Shown here: positions 26,839 to 36,125 of the stretch, piece by piece
Numbering within the stretch: the first letter of the stretch is position 1
Layout of the letters: the number at the start of each line of letters is the position of its first letter
The notes under the pieces: model-generated
The model's input: the letters and a program-made list of their open reading frames with translations, nothing else
The model's database searches: none
Told to the model about the DNA's origin: nothing
Position numbers and translations under genes: made by a program
DNA from: Carnobacterium_A sp047553015
Lineage (GTDB): Bacteria; Bacillota; Bacilli; Lactobacillales; Carnobacteriaceae
Direction: 5' to 3'
Length of the DNA stretch: 64,000 nt
Assembly: GCF_047553015.1 (NCBI RefSeq)
Contig: NZ_CP180212.1
Location: 1,364,001-1,428,000, forward strand

Positions 26839-27918
26839 TTAATTCTTCACTTGATAGACAGCTAGTGTCTCTAGGTACATTTTATTTAATGAGTACTCTT
26901 TTGATGCTAACTGAAATAAGTTCTCACCTTTTTTAGCTAAGTCATTTGATTGCCATAAAAGAAAAGCTTCTTTTAAAGCAGCTGCATAAGCTGTTTTATC
27001 TTGTACAGCAACCAGCCAACCATAAGAAGGATCAGGGACTAACTTAGCTACATCTCCAACATTGGTACTAATAAAAGGAACGTGTTGATTAGCTGACTCT
27101 AATAACACTAACGGAAAGCCCTCACTTAGTGAAGCCAAAACTGTCGCATCTGTTTGGTGTAAGATGTCTTCTATTTGTTTTTTTTCTAGCGCACCATGGA
27201 ACTGGACTCGGTCTTGAAAACCTAGTGTGGCAACTTTTTGTTCCAAGGCCGCTCTTAATTCTCCATCACCAATAATATTGAGATGAAAGTTTGATAGACT
27301 ACTCGCTTTTAAACTATCCAATAAGAAGTCATGAGCTTTGATTGGATGCAATCGTGCAATACACGTTAATGTGAAAACTGTCTGAGAGTGTATCTTGGCT
27401 ATGGTATTATCAAAGGCAATACCGTTATAGATAACATAGACTCTTTCTTTTGAGATGCCTTTTTGAATGATTGTTTTTTTTAACTCTTCTGTCACCGCAA
27501 TCAACTGATCTGCTTTTTTGAAACTCCAACTATTTAAAAGAGAAAAGACGGTCCCTTTTAGTCCTTTATCCATAAAATCTAGCCCAGGGTCACTGTGGAT
27601 GGTACTGACCCATGTTGAACTGATTTTATTTTTGATCAACGCTAGAAAAAGATTGGCCCTAGCTCCATGAGTGTGGACCACATCATACTGATTGGATGTG
27701 ATAAAGTCAGCTAGTCGGTTGATTATCGTCACATCATAGCGCGAGCGCTGATTTAAAACGTGAAGGGTAAGTCCCATTGAGCGCGCTTCTTTTGCAACAG
27801 ACCCTTCTTCCAATACCAATAATTCTGCTGTATCTGGTGGGAACTGACTCAACAAAGATAGAATATGTGTCTTTGCTCCACCTTCTTCTTGTCCAGCATT
27901 TACATGTAGTATCTTCAT
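26839..27918 (-). CDS. Glycosyltransferase family 4
   Basis: A 359-residue GT-B enzyme starting MKILHVNAGQEEGGAKTH, with HTHGARAN (about 84-91), a domain joint at FTLTCIARLHPIKAHD (about 182-197), a donor-binding IIGDGELR (about 214-221) and the E-x7-E motif in SLSEGFPLVLLESA (about 263-276), all intact. It follows the TagA-type gene by ten bases and shares its transcript. The pair suggests addition of a second sugar to a teichoic or wall-polymer linkage unit. Donor not known. Confidence 0.86.
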   Translation of the reverse strand: MKILHVNAGQEEGGAKTHILSLLSQFPPDTAELLVLEEGSVAKEARSMGLTLHVLNQRSRYDVTIINRLADFITSNQYDVVHTHGARANLFLALIKNKISSTWVSTIHSDPGLDFMDKGLKGTVFSLLNSWSFKKADQLIAVTEELKKTIIQKGISKERVYVIYNGIAFDNTIAKIHSQTVFTLTCIARLHPIKAHDFLLDSLKASSLSNFHLNIIGDGELRAALEQKVATLGFQDRVQFHGALEKKQIEDILHQTDATVLASLSEGFPLVLLESANQHVPFISTNVGDVAKLVPDPSYGWLVAVQDKTAYAAALKEAFLLWQSNDLAKKGENLFQLASKEYSLNKMYLETLAVYQVKN

Positions 27919-27928
27919 TTCTTTAACC

Positions 27929-28666
27929 TCACTTACTTCGATGATTCTTTTCTTGGTAAACAGCTACTAAAAATTTGGGTAATACTAGCATACGTCTAAA
28001 CCTAGATGGCTGCTTTATTAGACGATAAAACCATTCAAGATTCATTTTAATAAATAGTGCTGGTGCTCTTTTTACTACGCCTGTATAAGCATCAAATGCT
28101 CCTCCGATTCCCATCACTAGACCACTATCTGCTTTTTCAAGGTACTGTAAAATCCACTTTTCTTGTCTCGGAAAGCCAAGCCCCACAAAAACCATATCGG
28201 CTTTAGAATCTAAAACATCATGCAAAACTTCTTCATCTGCTAAATCAAAATACCCATTATGAACACCTACTAATACGATGCCTGGATAGTCTTGTTTTAG
28301 TTTTTGTTCAGCTAACGCTATGACTTCTTGTCTAGCTCCTAATAAGTACACTCTTTTATTTAATCTATTTGCCTCTTTAAATAAATCAAGCATTAAATCA
28401 TATCCTGTTACTCTTTCTACAATAGGTGTCCCTAGTATTTTAGATCCTTTTATGATGCCTATACCGTCAGCTGTGATAACTGTTGCTTGTTTTAATAGCT
28501 GCCTATAACTTTGATGATGATTGGCATACATCACTATTTCTGGATTAGCTGTTACAATAAACGTTTTTTGTTTATTATTTACACGTTTCATTAATAACGC
28601 AACCATTTCTTTTTGTTTTAGGTTATCGAAAAGTACATTTAAAATATTTATTTTTTTATTTTCCAT
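27929..28666 (-). CDS. tagA: WecG/TagA/CpsF family glycosyltransferase
   Basis: A 245-residue GT26 enzyme; in Gram-positives TagA moves ManNAc from UDP-ManNAc to undecaprenyl-diphosphate-GlcNAc, the committed step of wall teichoic acid. Typical stretches are FIVTANPEIVMYA (about 35-47), ADGIGIIKGSKILG (about 65-78), VFVGLGFPRQEKWI (about 159-172) and GIGGAFDAYTGVVKRAP (about 190-206). The UDP-ManNAc would come from mnaA. No tag or tar transport genes are in the window. A WecG-like ManNAcA transferase role is an alternative. Confidence 0.87.
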   Translation of the reverse strand: MENKKINILNVLFDNLKQKEMVALLMKRVNNKQKTFIVTANPEIVMYANHHQSYRQLLKQATVITADGIGIIKGSKILGTPIVERVTGYDLMLDLFKEANRLNKRVYLLGARQEVIALAEQKLKQDYPGIVLVGVHNGYFDLADEEVLHDVLDSKADMVFVGLGFPRQEKWILQYLEKADSGLVMGIGGAFDAYTGVVKRAPALFIKMNLEWFYRLIKQPSRFRRMLVLPKFLVAVYQEKNHRSK

Positions 28667-28729
28667 TTAAACACCTTATTTTAAGTTTTTTGTTTTTCTA
28701 TTTAGAATGGATAAGAATAGATTGCATGA

Positions 28730-28757
28730 ATTCTATTTTTTTACAAGTGAGAAACAA
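28730..28757 (-). promoter_or_regulatory. Probable promoter of the tagA-GT4 operon
   Basis: TTGTTT (28757-28752), a 16-base spacer and TAGAAT (28735-28730) lie between the legF terminator and tagA on the minus strand, about 65 bp before the tagA start. Confidence 0.45.
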
Positions 28758-28779
28758 CTACTTTGATCCTCACCTTAAA

Positions 28780-28822
28780 AAGAGAACACTATAGGAATGT
28801 AGCACTTCCTATAGTGTTTGTT
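28780..28822 (-). terminator. Intrinsic terminator after legF
   Basis: A perfect 13-bp stem (28785-28797 with 28806-28818, AACACTATAGGAA and complement), 8-base loop and trailing CTCTTTTT on the minus strand end the operon that starts at 35503. Confidence 0.85.
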
Positions 28823-28859
28823 TACTCTTTCAGATGACGATTCGTTAAGTTAGTAGCTA

Positions 28860-29627
28860 TTAATTAACATTAAATAAGGACATGTTAGGGATATGGTTAT
28901 AAATTTCTTCTATACCACTCTCATCTTTAACTAATTTTAAATAAATGTATTCCATCCATTTAAAATCTTCCTCTGAATCAATATCTAATACCATGTAATC
29001 TTTCATTAAAATAACACCGCACCGTCCATTAAAGATGTACTCATTTTCTTGTAAAAAATCTTTATCGTACAAATACATTGAAGCATTCATATCATAAATA
29101 GTCGGTGCTTGTTGTCGAGACGTAAAGGTTGAAGCATTTACTAAAGAAATAGCATGGTCTTCTTCTTTAACCATATTAAAAAACGGATTACGTCTTGAAT
29201 CTACAACTGAAAAAACAACATCTAAGTTAGGTTTTTCTTCCTTTTTCTCAATTAAGTTGAAAATATCAGAAACGGTTCTAAGTGGTGAAGTTAAGTCTAA
29301 ATCAATGACGTAGTCATAGTCTACTTGACGCATCTTCTTCGCTTGTAAGTAAGTGTCTCTGATAACAGACATCTTGCTAGCTGTATCTGTTGAGTGTTCT
29401 TTTTTTCGTTCTATTATTAAAATACCTGGATACTCTTTTATCATTGTCTGTAGCTCATTACTATCCGTATTTAAAGCAACATCAACTTGCTGATCAGATT
29501 GCTCTTTGAATAAATCTATTGCAGCTAATGTATACGCAATCAAAGGATAGCCATGAAACGTTTTTAAGTTTTTACCTGCTAGACCTTTTGAGCCAGATCT
29601 TCCACAAATCGTAAATAAGATCGTCAT
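28860..29627 (-). CDS. legF: CMP-nonulosonate cytidylyltransferase, LegF/NeuA-type
   Basis: Activates a nonulosonic acid with CTP. The 255 residues show the CMP-NeuAc synthetase signature ICGRSGSKGLAGKNLK (7-22), DLDLTSPLRT (about 108-117) with the metal-binding aspartates, and RRNPFF. The protein starts the base after the stop of the upstream oxidoreductase gene. The other pathway genes are at 41243-47249, so it is separated from them by about 12 kb. Whether the substrate is legionaminic acid, an isomer or Neu5Ac cannot be read from this enzyme alone; the legB/legC genes point to a legionaminic type. Confidence 0.85.
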   Translation of the reverse strand: MTILFTICGRSGSKGLAGKNLKTFHGYPLIAYTLAAIDLFKEQSDQQVDVALNTDSNELQTMIKEYPGILIIERKKEHSTDTASKMSVIRDTYLQAKKMRQVDYDYVIDLDLTSPLRTVSDIFNLIEKKEEKPNLDVVFSVVDSRRNPFFNMVKEEDHAISLVNASTFTSRQQAPTIYDMNASMYLYDKDFLQENEYIFNGRCGVILMKDYMVLDIDSEEDFKWMEYIYLKLVKDESGIEEIYNHIPNMSLFNVN

Positions 29628-30542
29628 TTAATTTATCTCCTTAGCAATTTTTAGAACGTTGTTTGCATGTTCAATTGTATTGTTATTCTCTGTATGCGTT
29701 AATACTTTATCTATGAAGTAAGTCAGTTCATTCAAGTACATTTGATTGGATTCTTCTGTTAACGCTCTTAATTCGCCTAATTTACGAGAAGTTAATGTAT
29801 TTGTTAAAAGGTCACACGTAATGAAGTCATCGGTTGTAATAATTTCAATTTTTCTTTGTGGAACTTGTCCATAATAATCCAAATGAATCTCAATAAACTT
29901 ATCTTCATATTCCAGTAAGTACAAGGCTGTATCATTTGATTGAATCTTAAGAGTTGATTTTTTCCCATACATAGCTTTTGACTGGGTTGGAAAGCCAAAT
30001 AAATCAATGACATAATCTAGTTCATGAATACAGTCTAGTTCAATTCCCCCACCTAATTCAGGATTAGCAGAATAACTTTTTGTATAATCGTCTTTACGCC
30101 AATTTGGCAGATAAGACGAACTGATAACTCGCGCATTCAACGTTATTTGGTGTTTTAGATAGTGCTTTAATTCTAACATAATTCCTTTATAGCGTAGCGG
30201 TGCTGCAACATAATAAGCGTCTTTATTTCCAATAAATTCATCGATGCTATACGCTTTTTCAAAAATAGGTTTCTCTACAAAAAAGTAAGCGGCTTTATCT
30301 TTAATCTTTTGTAAGGTGCTTAAATGTAAGGCTGTTGGGTTTGTAACGAAAGCAACGTCATAATCATCTTCTATTTCATCCATCTTGTAAATCATGCGAA
30401 TCTCTGATGGGGCAACATGATCGGCTTTTCTTGAGCGATAAGCCGATACGTCTAACGGAATCGCTTTTTCTTTACAAATCGTTTTTAAATTTTGATAATG
30501 TTTTTGGCCAATCGAACCAAGCCCGAAAAAAATCACTTTCAT
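29628..30542 (-). CDS. Gfo/Idh/MocA-family oxidoreductase (A)
   Basis: A 304-residue NAD(P)-dependent sugar oxidoreductase with the dinucleotide motif FFGLGSIGQKH (5-15), VTNPTALHLSTL (about 79-90), FVEKPI (about 102-107, carrying the family EKP) and a C-terminal alpha/beta domain. It overlaps the second family member by one base (TAATG) and abuts legF. Such genes recur near cytidylyltransferases in nonulosonate loci (my recollection), but the reaction is not established. Possible roles are oxidation or reduction at a ring or side-chain carbon of the nonulosonate or its precursor. Confidence 0.8.
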   Translation of the reverse strand: MKVIFFGLGSIGQKHYQNLKTICKEKAIPLDVSAYRSRKADHVAPSEIRMIYKMDEIEDDYDVAFVTNPTALHLSTLQKIKDKAAYFFVEKPIFEKAYSIDEFIGNKDAYYVAAPLRYKGIMLELKHYLKHQITLNARVISSSYLPNWRKDDYTKSYSANPELGGGIELDCIHELDYVIDLFGFPTQSKAMYGKKSTLKIQSNDTALYLLEYEDKFIEIHLDYYGQVPQRKIEIITTDDFITCDLLTNTLTSRKLGELRALTEESNQMYLNELTYFIDKVLTHTENNNTIEHANNVLKIAKEIN

Positions 30543-31525
30543 TAGAGATCCCCCTCAAACTGATTAATCAACTCAATAACCGCTTTATCTTGCTCAAAAG
30601 AATAGACTGTTTTTGTGATCTCTCCTCTTAACAAAGCAACGTATTCTTTTATTTCTTCTAAATAAGCATCTTCAATAATTGTTTTAGAATAACTTTTATT
30701 ATCCATGTATCCTGCGTAAAGATCTTTTTTCACCATTTCTTTAGCTGCTTCATCCCACTGATATAAGCCATCTGGAGAGCCATCCCATGAAATCTGAGTT
30801 GTTTCACCAATAATATCTAAATCCCGTTTCGCAACTCGTGATAAAATATTAACATTTAATGCACCAACAATACCTGAACGGTGCGTAACAATCAAAGCAT
30901 AACTATCCGGGTAATCAATCTCTAATGAACTAAGTTTTTGTTTTTGAACCTCAAAAGAGTCAATCTCTCCAAAAACTTTTGTTAGCCAAGGAAGTTCAAT
31001 TGCAAAGATTTCGCGACAGCCATTTGTCTTTTTATTCGCTACAAAAAAGTCCTTATACGATTCCCATGGATGCCAGTCAGGCAAATATTGCCCGACATGG
31101 TACCGATAGGTTACTTTTGGATCTTCTTCAATTGCTTTTTCAAATAGTTTGATCTCACGACGGTGAAGAAATGTCGAAGAAAGATACAAATGCAAGTTTT
31201 TTTCTTTTGCCAACTGTATTGCGTCTTCGTAATAATGATTCAATAAATTAATCTCAGTAAAAACATGTAAGTCTAATTTTAGTGCTTCTAAGATAAGACT
31301 CTCATGACTAATTGGCGACGTGCAAACACAAACAGCGTCTATTTGTCCTTTATTCACCGCTTCTTGTAAACTGTCAAATGTCTGAATAGTAAAAAGGTTT
31401 GCTACTTCTGTCTGTCGCTCTTTTTTAGAATCGACTCCAATTAACGTTATTTCTGGAAAAAACTCTGACAGCAAACGGAGTCTGCGTTTGCCCATAGAAC
31501 CTAAACCTATTACTCCAATTTTCAT
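30542..31525 (-). CDS. Gfo/Idh/MocA-family oxidoreductase (B)
   Basis: A 327-residue relative of the following gene with the NAD(P) motif GVIGLGSMGKRR (4-15), VCTSPISHESLI (about 76-87) and the position of the usual EKP occupied by TEINLL (about 98-103), so the canonical lysine of the catalytic EKP motif is missing. The C-terminal domain keeps YHVGQYLPDWHPWE. The pair A/B may be a functional unit in which only one partner is canonical. It lies between wzx (27 bases away) and oxidoreductase A. Confidence 0.78.
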   Translation of the reverse strand: MKIGVIGLGSMGKRRLRLLSEFFPEITLIGVDSKKERQTEVANLFTIQTFDSLQEAVNKGQIDAVCVCTSPISHESLILEALKLDLHVFTEINLLNHYYEDAIQLAKEKNLHLYLSSTFLHRREIKLFEKAIEEDPKVTYRYHVGQYLPDWHPWESYKDFFVANKKTNGCREIFAIELPWLTKVFGEIDSFEVQKQKLSSLEIDYPDSYALIVTHRSGIVGALNVNILSRVAKRDLDIIGETTQISWDGSPDGLYQWDEAAKEMVKKDLYAGYMDNKSYSKTIIEDAYLEEIKEYVALLRGEITKTVYSFEQDKAVIELINQFEGDL

Positions 31526-31551
31526 AATAAACCTCCGCCTTTTTGTAGAAC

Positions 31552-32955
31552 TTATTTTCTTTCTCTCATTCTTTTAACACTAAAGTATAAGACTGCTACT
31601 AATATGGCTACCATCAAGTACCGTAAAATAAGGTAATCTGTCAAGAGGAACAAGACAAAAGATAGAATCATAACAACAGTCGTTACAAACAAGATAACTT
31701 TAGTATCAAATAGTTGTCTTCCCATTAGTTTTTTCGCTAGCAAGTAATGGAAAATAAACAAAAAGAAATACGCAATGACAGTTGTATAGCCTGCAGCAAT
31801 GTACCCATAAATTGGAATAAAAATAATATTTAAAACAACATTTATTAATGCGCTAGTAATGGTTCCTATAGCAATATAATTTGTTTTCTTTTCAAAAAAC
31901 TCAATATTTACCGGTAAACTATATAAAAACTGGAAATAATAACCTAAAAGAACAGGAATAATTAATGGAATACCAACTAAGTATTCTTTAGGTGCCATTA
32001 GCTTAGCGATATCAATGAGTAACAGCATACTTATTAAAGTAACTGCTCCAAACAAGACAATATAATAATTAGCTGTCTTCTTAATTTTTTCATAATCTTT
32101 TTTCGCCATCTCGCCAAAAAACCATGGAACCCAAGCATTATTGGTTGATGACCAAACAACATTTAAAACTACCCCTAGATTATAAATATAAGAATATATC
32201 CCTGCATCAAATGATCCAGAATAGCTATTTACCATAATACGATCAAACTGACTTAAAAGAATATTTGATAGCGCATGAGGTACAAGTGGCAAGGCTATTT
32301 TTAAAGCAAATTTCCAGTATATTTTATTATAAAATTTCTTACCTTTTAACATAATGACAACATAAATGAGCAAACCAATTAAGATGAAAGCACCTGAACT
32401 TCCAACAACTCTTCCAACGTAGCGATCTGCTTTGAAAACTGTAAATATCAACGCTAAAGAAAGGCCAATATTAAGAAAAGTACTTAAAATAGATAAAGCT
32501 AAAAACTTAAAGTATTGCACATTTATTGTGAAATAAGCGGACAAGAAATTGATTAAAAAATTTCCATAACTTTGAAAGATCATTAAATTAAAAATAATTT
32601 GTGATAATTCAAAAAAACTATTCTGATAAATAAAATAAGCATTTCCTAAAATCAAAAATGTCGCAAAACTTAGTGTAGATAAAAATAACGTAGAAGACAT
32701 GAACCCTTTGATATCTTCTTTAAATTCAAAATTCGCATTATTTACAGCACTATTCAGACTCAACCCTACAAAAAGAGAAAAAATAGAGGCAATTGCGGTG
32801 TAGTTATTTACTAGACCATATTCTTCAACCGTCATAATATTCGTAAAAATTGGAATCGTGATAAATGTAATGCCTTTTATAAAGAAATTTCCTATTGTGT
32901 ACCAGAAACTTGATTTCACCAAGCTAGACGACTTCAATTTTTCTATTAATGCCAT
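31552..32955 (-). CDS. wzx: Wzx-type polysaccharide flippase (nonulosonate locus)
   Basis: A 467-residue membrane protein with about 14 helices, an N-terminal SSFWYTIGNFFIKGITFITIP typical of MOP flippases and a basic C-terminus. It lies two bases from the sialyltransferase-like gene and in one operon with a wzy. It is distinct from the flippases at 6211 and 53519. It probably moves the lipid-linked repeat that contains the nonulosonic acid. Confidence 0.85.
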   Translation of the reverse strand: MALIEKLKSSSLVKSSFWYTIGNFFIKGITFITIPIFTNIMTVEEYGLVNNYTAIASIFSLFVGLSLNSAVNNANFEFKEDIKGFMSSTLFLSTLSFATFLILGNAYFIYQNSFFELSQIIFNLMIFQSYGNFLINFLSAYFTINVQYFKFLALSILSTFLNIGLSLALIFTVFKADRYVGRVVGSSGAFILIGLLIYVVIMLKGKKFYNKIYWKFALKIALPLVPHALSNILLSQFDRIMVNSYSGSFDAGIYSYIYNLGVVLNVVWSSTNNAWVPWFFGEMAKKDYEKIKKTANYYIVLFGAVTLISMLLLIDIAKLMAPKEYLVGIPLIIPVLLGYYFQFLYSLPVNIEFFEKKTNYIAIGTITSALINVVLNIIFIPIYGYIAAGYTTVIAYFFLFIFHYLLAKKLMGRQLFDTKVILFVTTVVMILSFVLFLLTDYLILRYLMVAILVAVLYFSVKRMRERK

Positions 32956-32957
32956 GG

Positions 32958-34037
32958 TTACTCTCCTTCTAAAACTAATTTAAGTTCTTCTTTATTTATA
33001 GGCATACGTACATTATGATAGCCAATTGAATGGTATCTCTCATAAAAATCAGAGACACCTTTTAGTACATGTTGTGTGCGCTCGTCTTCAGTGGAAAACT
33101 CCCTGTCATTTCTGACCATTTCTGATAGAAGAATGACTTCATTAGTTAATCCAAACATCATACGAGGTGTAAAAGATGCCGTTGAGACACAACTAACAAT
33201 CACGGTATCTTGCAAATCATAAGCTAAAAAGCACAATTCTAATGGTAAACTCGTTTCAAATATTTCACTATCTTTTCCATAACTCTCAGGACTTGTCCGC
33301 GGATGTAACTTTACTAAAAATTTTTTATTCAAACTATATTGCTTAACCGTTGTTAGTATAGTCTTCTCATGAACTTTATAGCCATCTTTTTCAAGAGGCT
33401 GATCTAAAAAGAGTAAAGCATTTTCTATTTTTTTTGTTTCTGCTGGAAGACCAAAAATTCTTTTTAACTTTTCATATAGTATGCCTTCTTTTTCTATAAC
33501 AGACAATTGATTTAGCTGGAAACATTGATCGATAGTAGTAAGGTTAGGTTCGTATAAATAATAATCTGTTATTTCAGCTAAAAACATACTATATGGATTA
33601 AGGATATTCATAATTTTTCTTCTAACATCAGATATGTTTAGCAATCTGAGATTCAGATAAGTGGCTAGACCGTCTTCTATATAGTTTAATTTAACGTGTG
33701 GATTATTTTTTTTAGTTTGACCATATAAAATTTTCAAGAAGTAGTTGCCACCTTGAGTGAAAATAATATCGTAATCTAATTTTTTATTTAGTTTAATCAT
33801 TCGATTAATATTTAATAAGACATTTATCTTACTAATCAACTTATTGCCTATTTTTTTATGATCAACTAGATAGACGTTTTTAAATACCTTTTCTTTTAGC
33901 ATGTTTTGATAAACTGTCTGTGCACCATTAAATTCATCATAAATATATAAATCAGCCTCAACATCAGCATAGTACGTTAGCTTAGTATTCAGAATATTGA
34001 TAACATGTAAAGGCGTCCATGCTATAAAAGCAATCAT
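32958..34037 (-). CDS. Sialyltransferase-superfamily glycosyltransferase (GT52-like)
   Basis: A 359-residue GT-B protein with IAFIAWTPLHVINIL at the N-terminus, the EDG motif at 121-123 (in LNYIEDGLA), the HP motif at 245-246 (in VKLHPRTSP) and a serine/threonine-rich STAS at 285-288. The pair (D/E)(D/E)G plus HP is the hallmark of bacterial sialyl- and polysialyltransferases, which use CMP-activated nonulosonates. With legF in the same operon, a CMP-legionaminic acid (or related) transferase is the natural reading. Starts with a 4-base overlap with wzy. The donor remains inferred. Confidence 0.8.
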   Translation of the reverse strand: MIAFIAWTPLHVINILNTKLTYYADVEADLYIYDEFNGAQTVYQNMLKEKVFKNVYLVDHKKIGNKLISKINVLLNINRMIKLNKKLDYDIIFTQGGNYFLKILYGQTKKNNPHVKLNYIEDGLATYLNLRLLNISDVRRKIMNILNPYSMFLAEITDYYLYEPNLTTIDQCFQLNQLSVIEKEGILYEKLKRIFGLPAETKKIENALLFLDQPLEKDGYKVHEKTILTTVKQYSLNKKFLVKLHPRTSPESYGKDSEIFETSLPLELCFLAYDLQDTVIVSCVSTASFTPRMMFGLTNEVILLSEMVRNDREFSTEDERTQHVLKGVSDFYERYHSIGYHNVRMPINKEELKLVLEGE

Positions 34038-35503
34038 TTTTCAATCACTCCATCAACTATTTTTTTTTCTGTTCTAAAGTAATTTAGTAAACTTAAATAA
34101 TACCAGAAAACAATAGATACGACGTCTTTTATGTTAAAAATAATGTGACTCTCAACAAGATCTTCTACAAGCAGAGCTAAAATTAAAAAGAACATCATAG
34201 CTATAATCTGATAGTCTATTGTGATTTTTCTTTGTTTTAGTAAAAAAATTAAGTTGTCCTTTAAATGTAACACAATGAAGATAGCTATCGTAGCAAAACC
34301 TAAAATACCACTCATTACTAATGTTTGAATGTAAACATTATGCATATTCCCGTGAGCACGTTTTAATTCATTGATATCTAATTCTGATAACTTACTTTCA
34401 TCAATTTGTGCATTATACTCTATATCATTTCTATAAAAATAAGAATCTGTCGTTCCTAAAATTGGAAACTGCTTAATAACATTAACAGCCGCTTTCCATA
34501 TTGTAAATCTTCCAGATGAAAGCTCAGCATCTTCAGGTGAATGTTGAATCGTTATTTTATCCACATTTTCTTTATCTGAAGCATTCTCATCCGCTGTAGG
34601 TTCGTTTATTCCAATCTTAGTTAGACTTTGCTGAACGAGACCTGGGACATAACTTAAACCTTCTTTTAATACTCCAGTAAAACCTAAACTTATCCCAAAA
34701 AATAGTAAAAAGACCAGTAGTGTTCGAAAAATAATTTCTGATTTCTTTTTATACGTTTGAATAAAATAAGGAACAACAATAAATAATAATGATAACAAAG
34801 AAAAAACCATAATCGTTAACTCTGTTCCTCTTGACGAAGCCAATATAAAATAAAGGCTTTGAACAACGATGTTAGCTAGATAAAATTTAGTGAATTTATA
34901 CCATGTTCCTCTTTTAATTAAATTATTTAAAATCGACAAGACAATGGATAGAAAGCCAAATATTGCTCCAATATTCGGACTCGTATAAACACCAAATAAA
35001 CGAGAAGCAACAAAACCTTGTCTAGCATTCGCTGCACTAATTGGAACGAAATAGCTGATATTGAAGATAAACATTAAAACAGAGATTAATCCTGCTATAA
35101 AGACTGTATAAATTAAAACATTATTAAATTGAGTCATGTTCTTTTTGACTTCTTCAGTACTTTGTTTTGTATTTATAGGATAGATGATAAAAAAGGTAGT
35201 AACTAAGTAAACAAAATTATATATTCCTCTGACAAGTTGGAACTTATAATTTACTGCTATCGAGAGCAAGTATACTAATGACATAAGTATCAATATGTAC
35301 CAGTATTTAGATTTAAACATCTCTCTTCTAGTAAAGAAATCAATCGCAATAATTGAAATTCCCCAAAAGAAACAAATCCATAAAGGGTATTTTTCTATAT
35401 CAAAACTACTAGGCATAAAATAAACTAAACATAAGAAAAGATATACTTTCCTAAAATTATCCCAATTTAGCACCCAATTCTTGATTTTAAGACTATTCTG
35501 CAT
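34034..35503 (-). CDS. wzy: O-antigen polymerase/ligase-like membrane protein (Wzy)
   Basis: About 12 transmembrane helices over 489 residues. The chosen start is the ATG at 35503, eight bases behind GGAG; an in-frame start at 35524 overlaps that site. The long extracytoplasmic loop near residues 290-370 includes SSGRFTIWKAAVNVIKQFPI followed by LGTTDSYF, the arrangement of the Wzy_C/O-antigen ligase superfamily. First gene of the operon wzy-GT-wzx-oxidoreductases-legF. It is likely the polymerase of the nonulosonate-containing polymer. Confidence 0.83.
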   Translation of the reverse strand: MQNSLKIKNWVLNWDNFRKVYLFLCLVYFMPSSFDIEKYPLWICFFWGISIIAIDFFTRREMFKSKYWYILILMSLVYLLSIAVNYKFQLVRGIYNFVYLVTTFFIIYPINTKQSTEEVKKNMTQFNNVLIYTVFIAGLISVLMFIFNISYFVPISAANARQGFVASRLFGVYTSPNIGAIFGFLSIVLSILNNLIKRGTWYKFTKFYLANIVVQSLYFILASSRGTELTIMVFSLLSLLFIVVPYFIQTYKKKSEIIFRTLLVFLLFFGISLGFTGVLKEGLSYVPGLVQQSLTKIGINEPTADENASDKENVDKITIQHSPEDAELSSGRFTIWKAAVNVIKQFPILGTTDSYFYRNDIEYNAQIDESKLSELDINELKRAHGNMHNVYIQTLVMSGILGFATIAIFIVLHLKDNLIFLLKQRKITIDYQIIAMMFFLILALLVEDLVESHIIFNIKDVVSIVFWYYLSLLNYFRTEKKIVDGVIEK

Positions 35504-35524
35504 TTTTTTTACTCCTTCAATCAT

Positions 35525-36125
35525 ACCTAAACTAGTTGAGTTATATATGATAATTATTTTTTAAGCCTACATTAAATCTATCCCATTTCAATTTAACCCT
35601 ATCCGATCACATTGTCTTGAGTTTTAGATTTACTATAAGTTCTCTTAACTATTTCTTGAAACGTGTATCTAACTACTAAATTTTGAATCTTATTTTTTTG
35701 TATCTTTTTTTGTTCAGTATCCCCATATTTTTAAACACCACTACTCTTATAAGAATGAATGCATCTTACTTTTCTAATAGAGACTACTTTAACATAATTT
35801 CAATCAGAAATAAGCAATTAGAAAACTTACTTTCAGCATATTATTATATCATATCTTTAGCCTTTAACATTAACTTATAAAAAAAATAATGTTATCACTG
35901 AAAATACTACTGTAAAGCATCTGATTACTTTCAATTATAAAACAATCGTCTATTTTTCAGGTACGCATTTTTTTTAAATAAATAGGAAGTTGAAAACGCA
36001 TCTTGTTTTTAATCACTTATAAAGTAAATTTTAAAATAGAAAAAATGGAAAAAGTACTTTTAATGTAGGAAATTTTCCTAATCACTAAAAGTACTCTTTT
36101 CCTTACTTATTATAGAATTTCTAAT
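35525..36125. other. 601-bp intergenic region, AT-rich
   Basis: It lies upstream of the wzy operon (leftward) and behind the amidase gene. The amidase terminator fills 36041-36102. A TATA-rich stretch near 35545-35560 could hold the wzy promoter, but no convincing -35/-10 pair is seen. A 65-codon frame at 35683-35880 on the plus strand has no ribosome binding site and no recognisable composition. No RNA gene is recognised. Confidence 0.5.
36041..36102 (-). terminator. Terminator after the GW amidase gene
   Basis: AGTACTTTTA and TAAAAGTACT (36053-36062 with 36086-36095) form the outer 10-bp stem and TAGGAA/TTCCTA the inner one; TTTTTCC and a further T run follow on the minus strand. It is about 25 bp behind the stop codon. 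Confidence 0.75.

Noticed and set aside
35683..35880. A 65-codon plus-strand frame between wzy and the amidase gene
   Set aside because: No ribosome binding site, AT-driven residue content and no neighbour on that strand.
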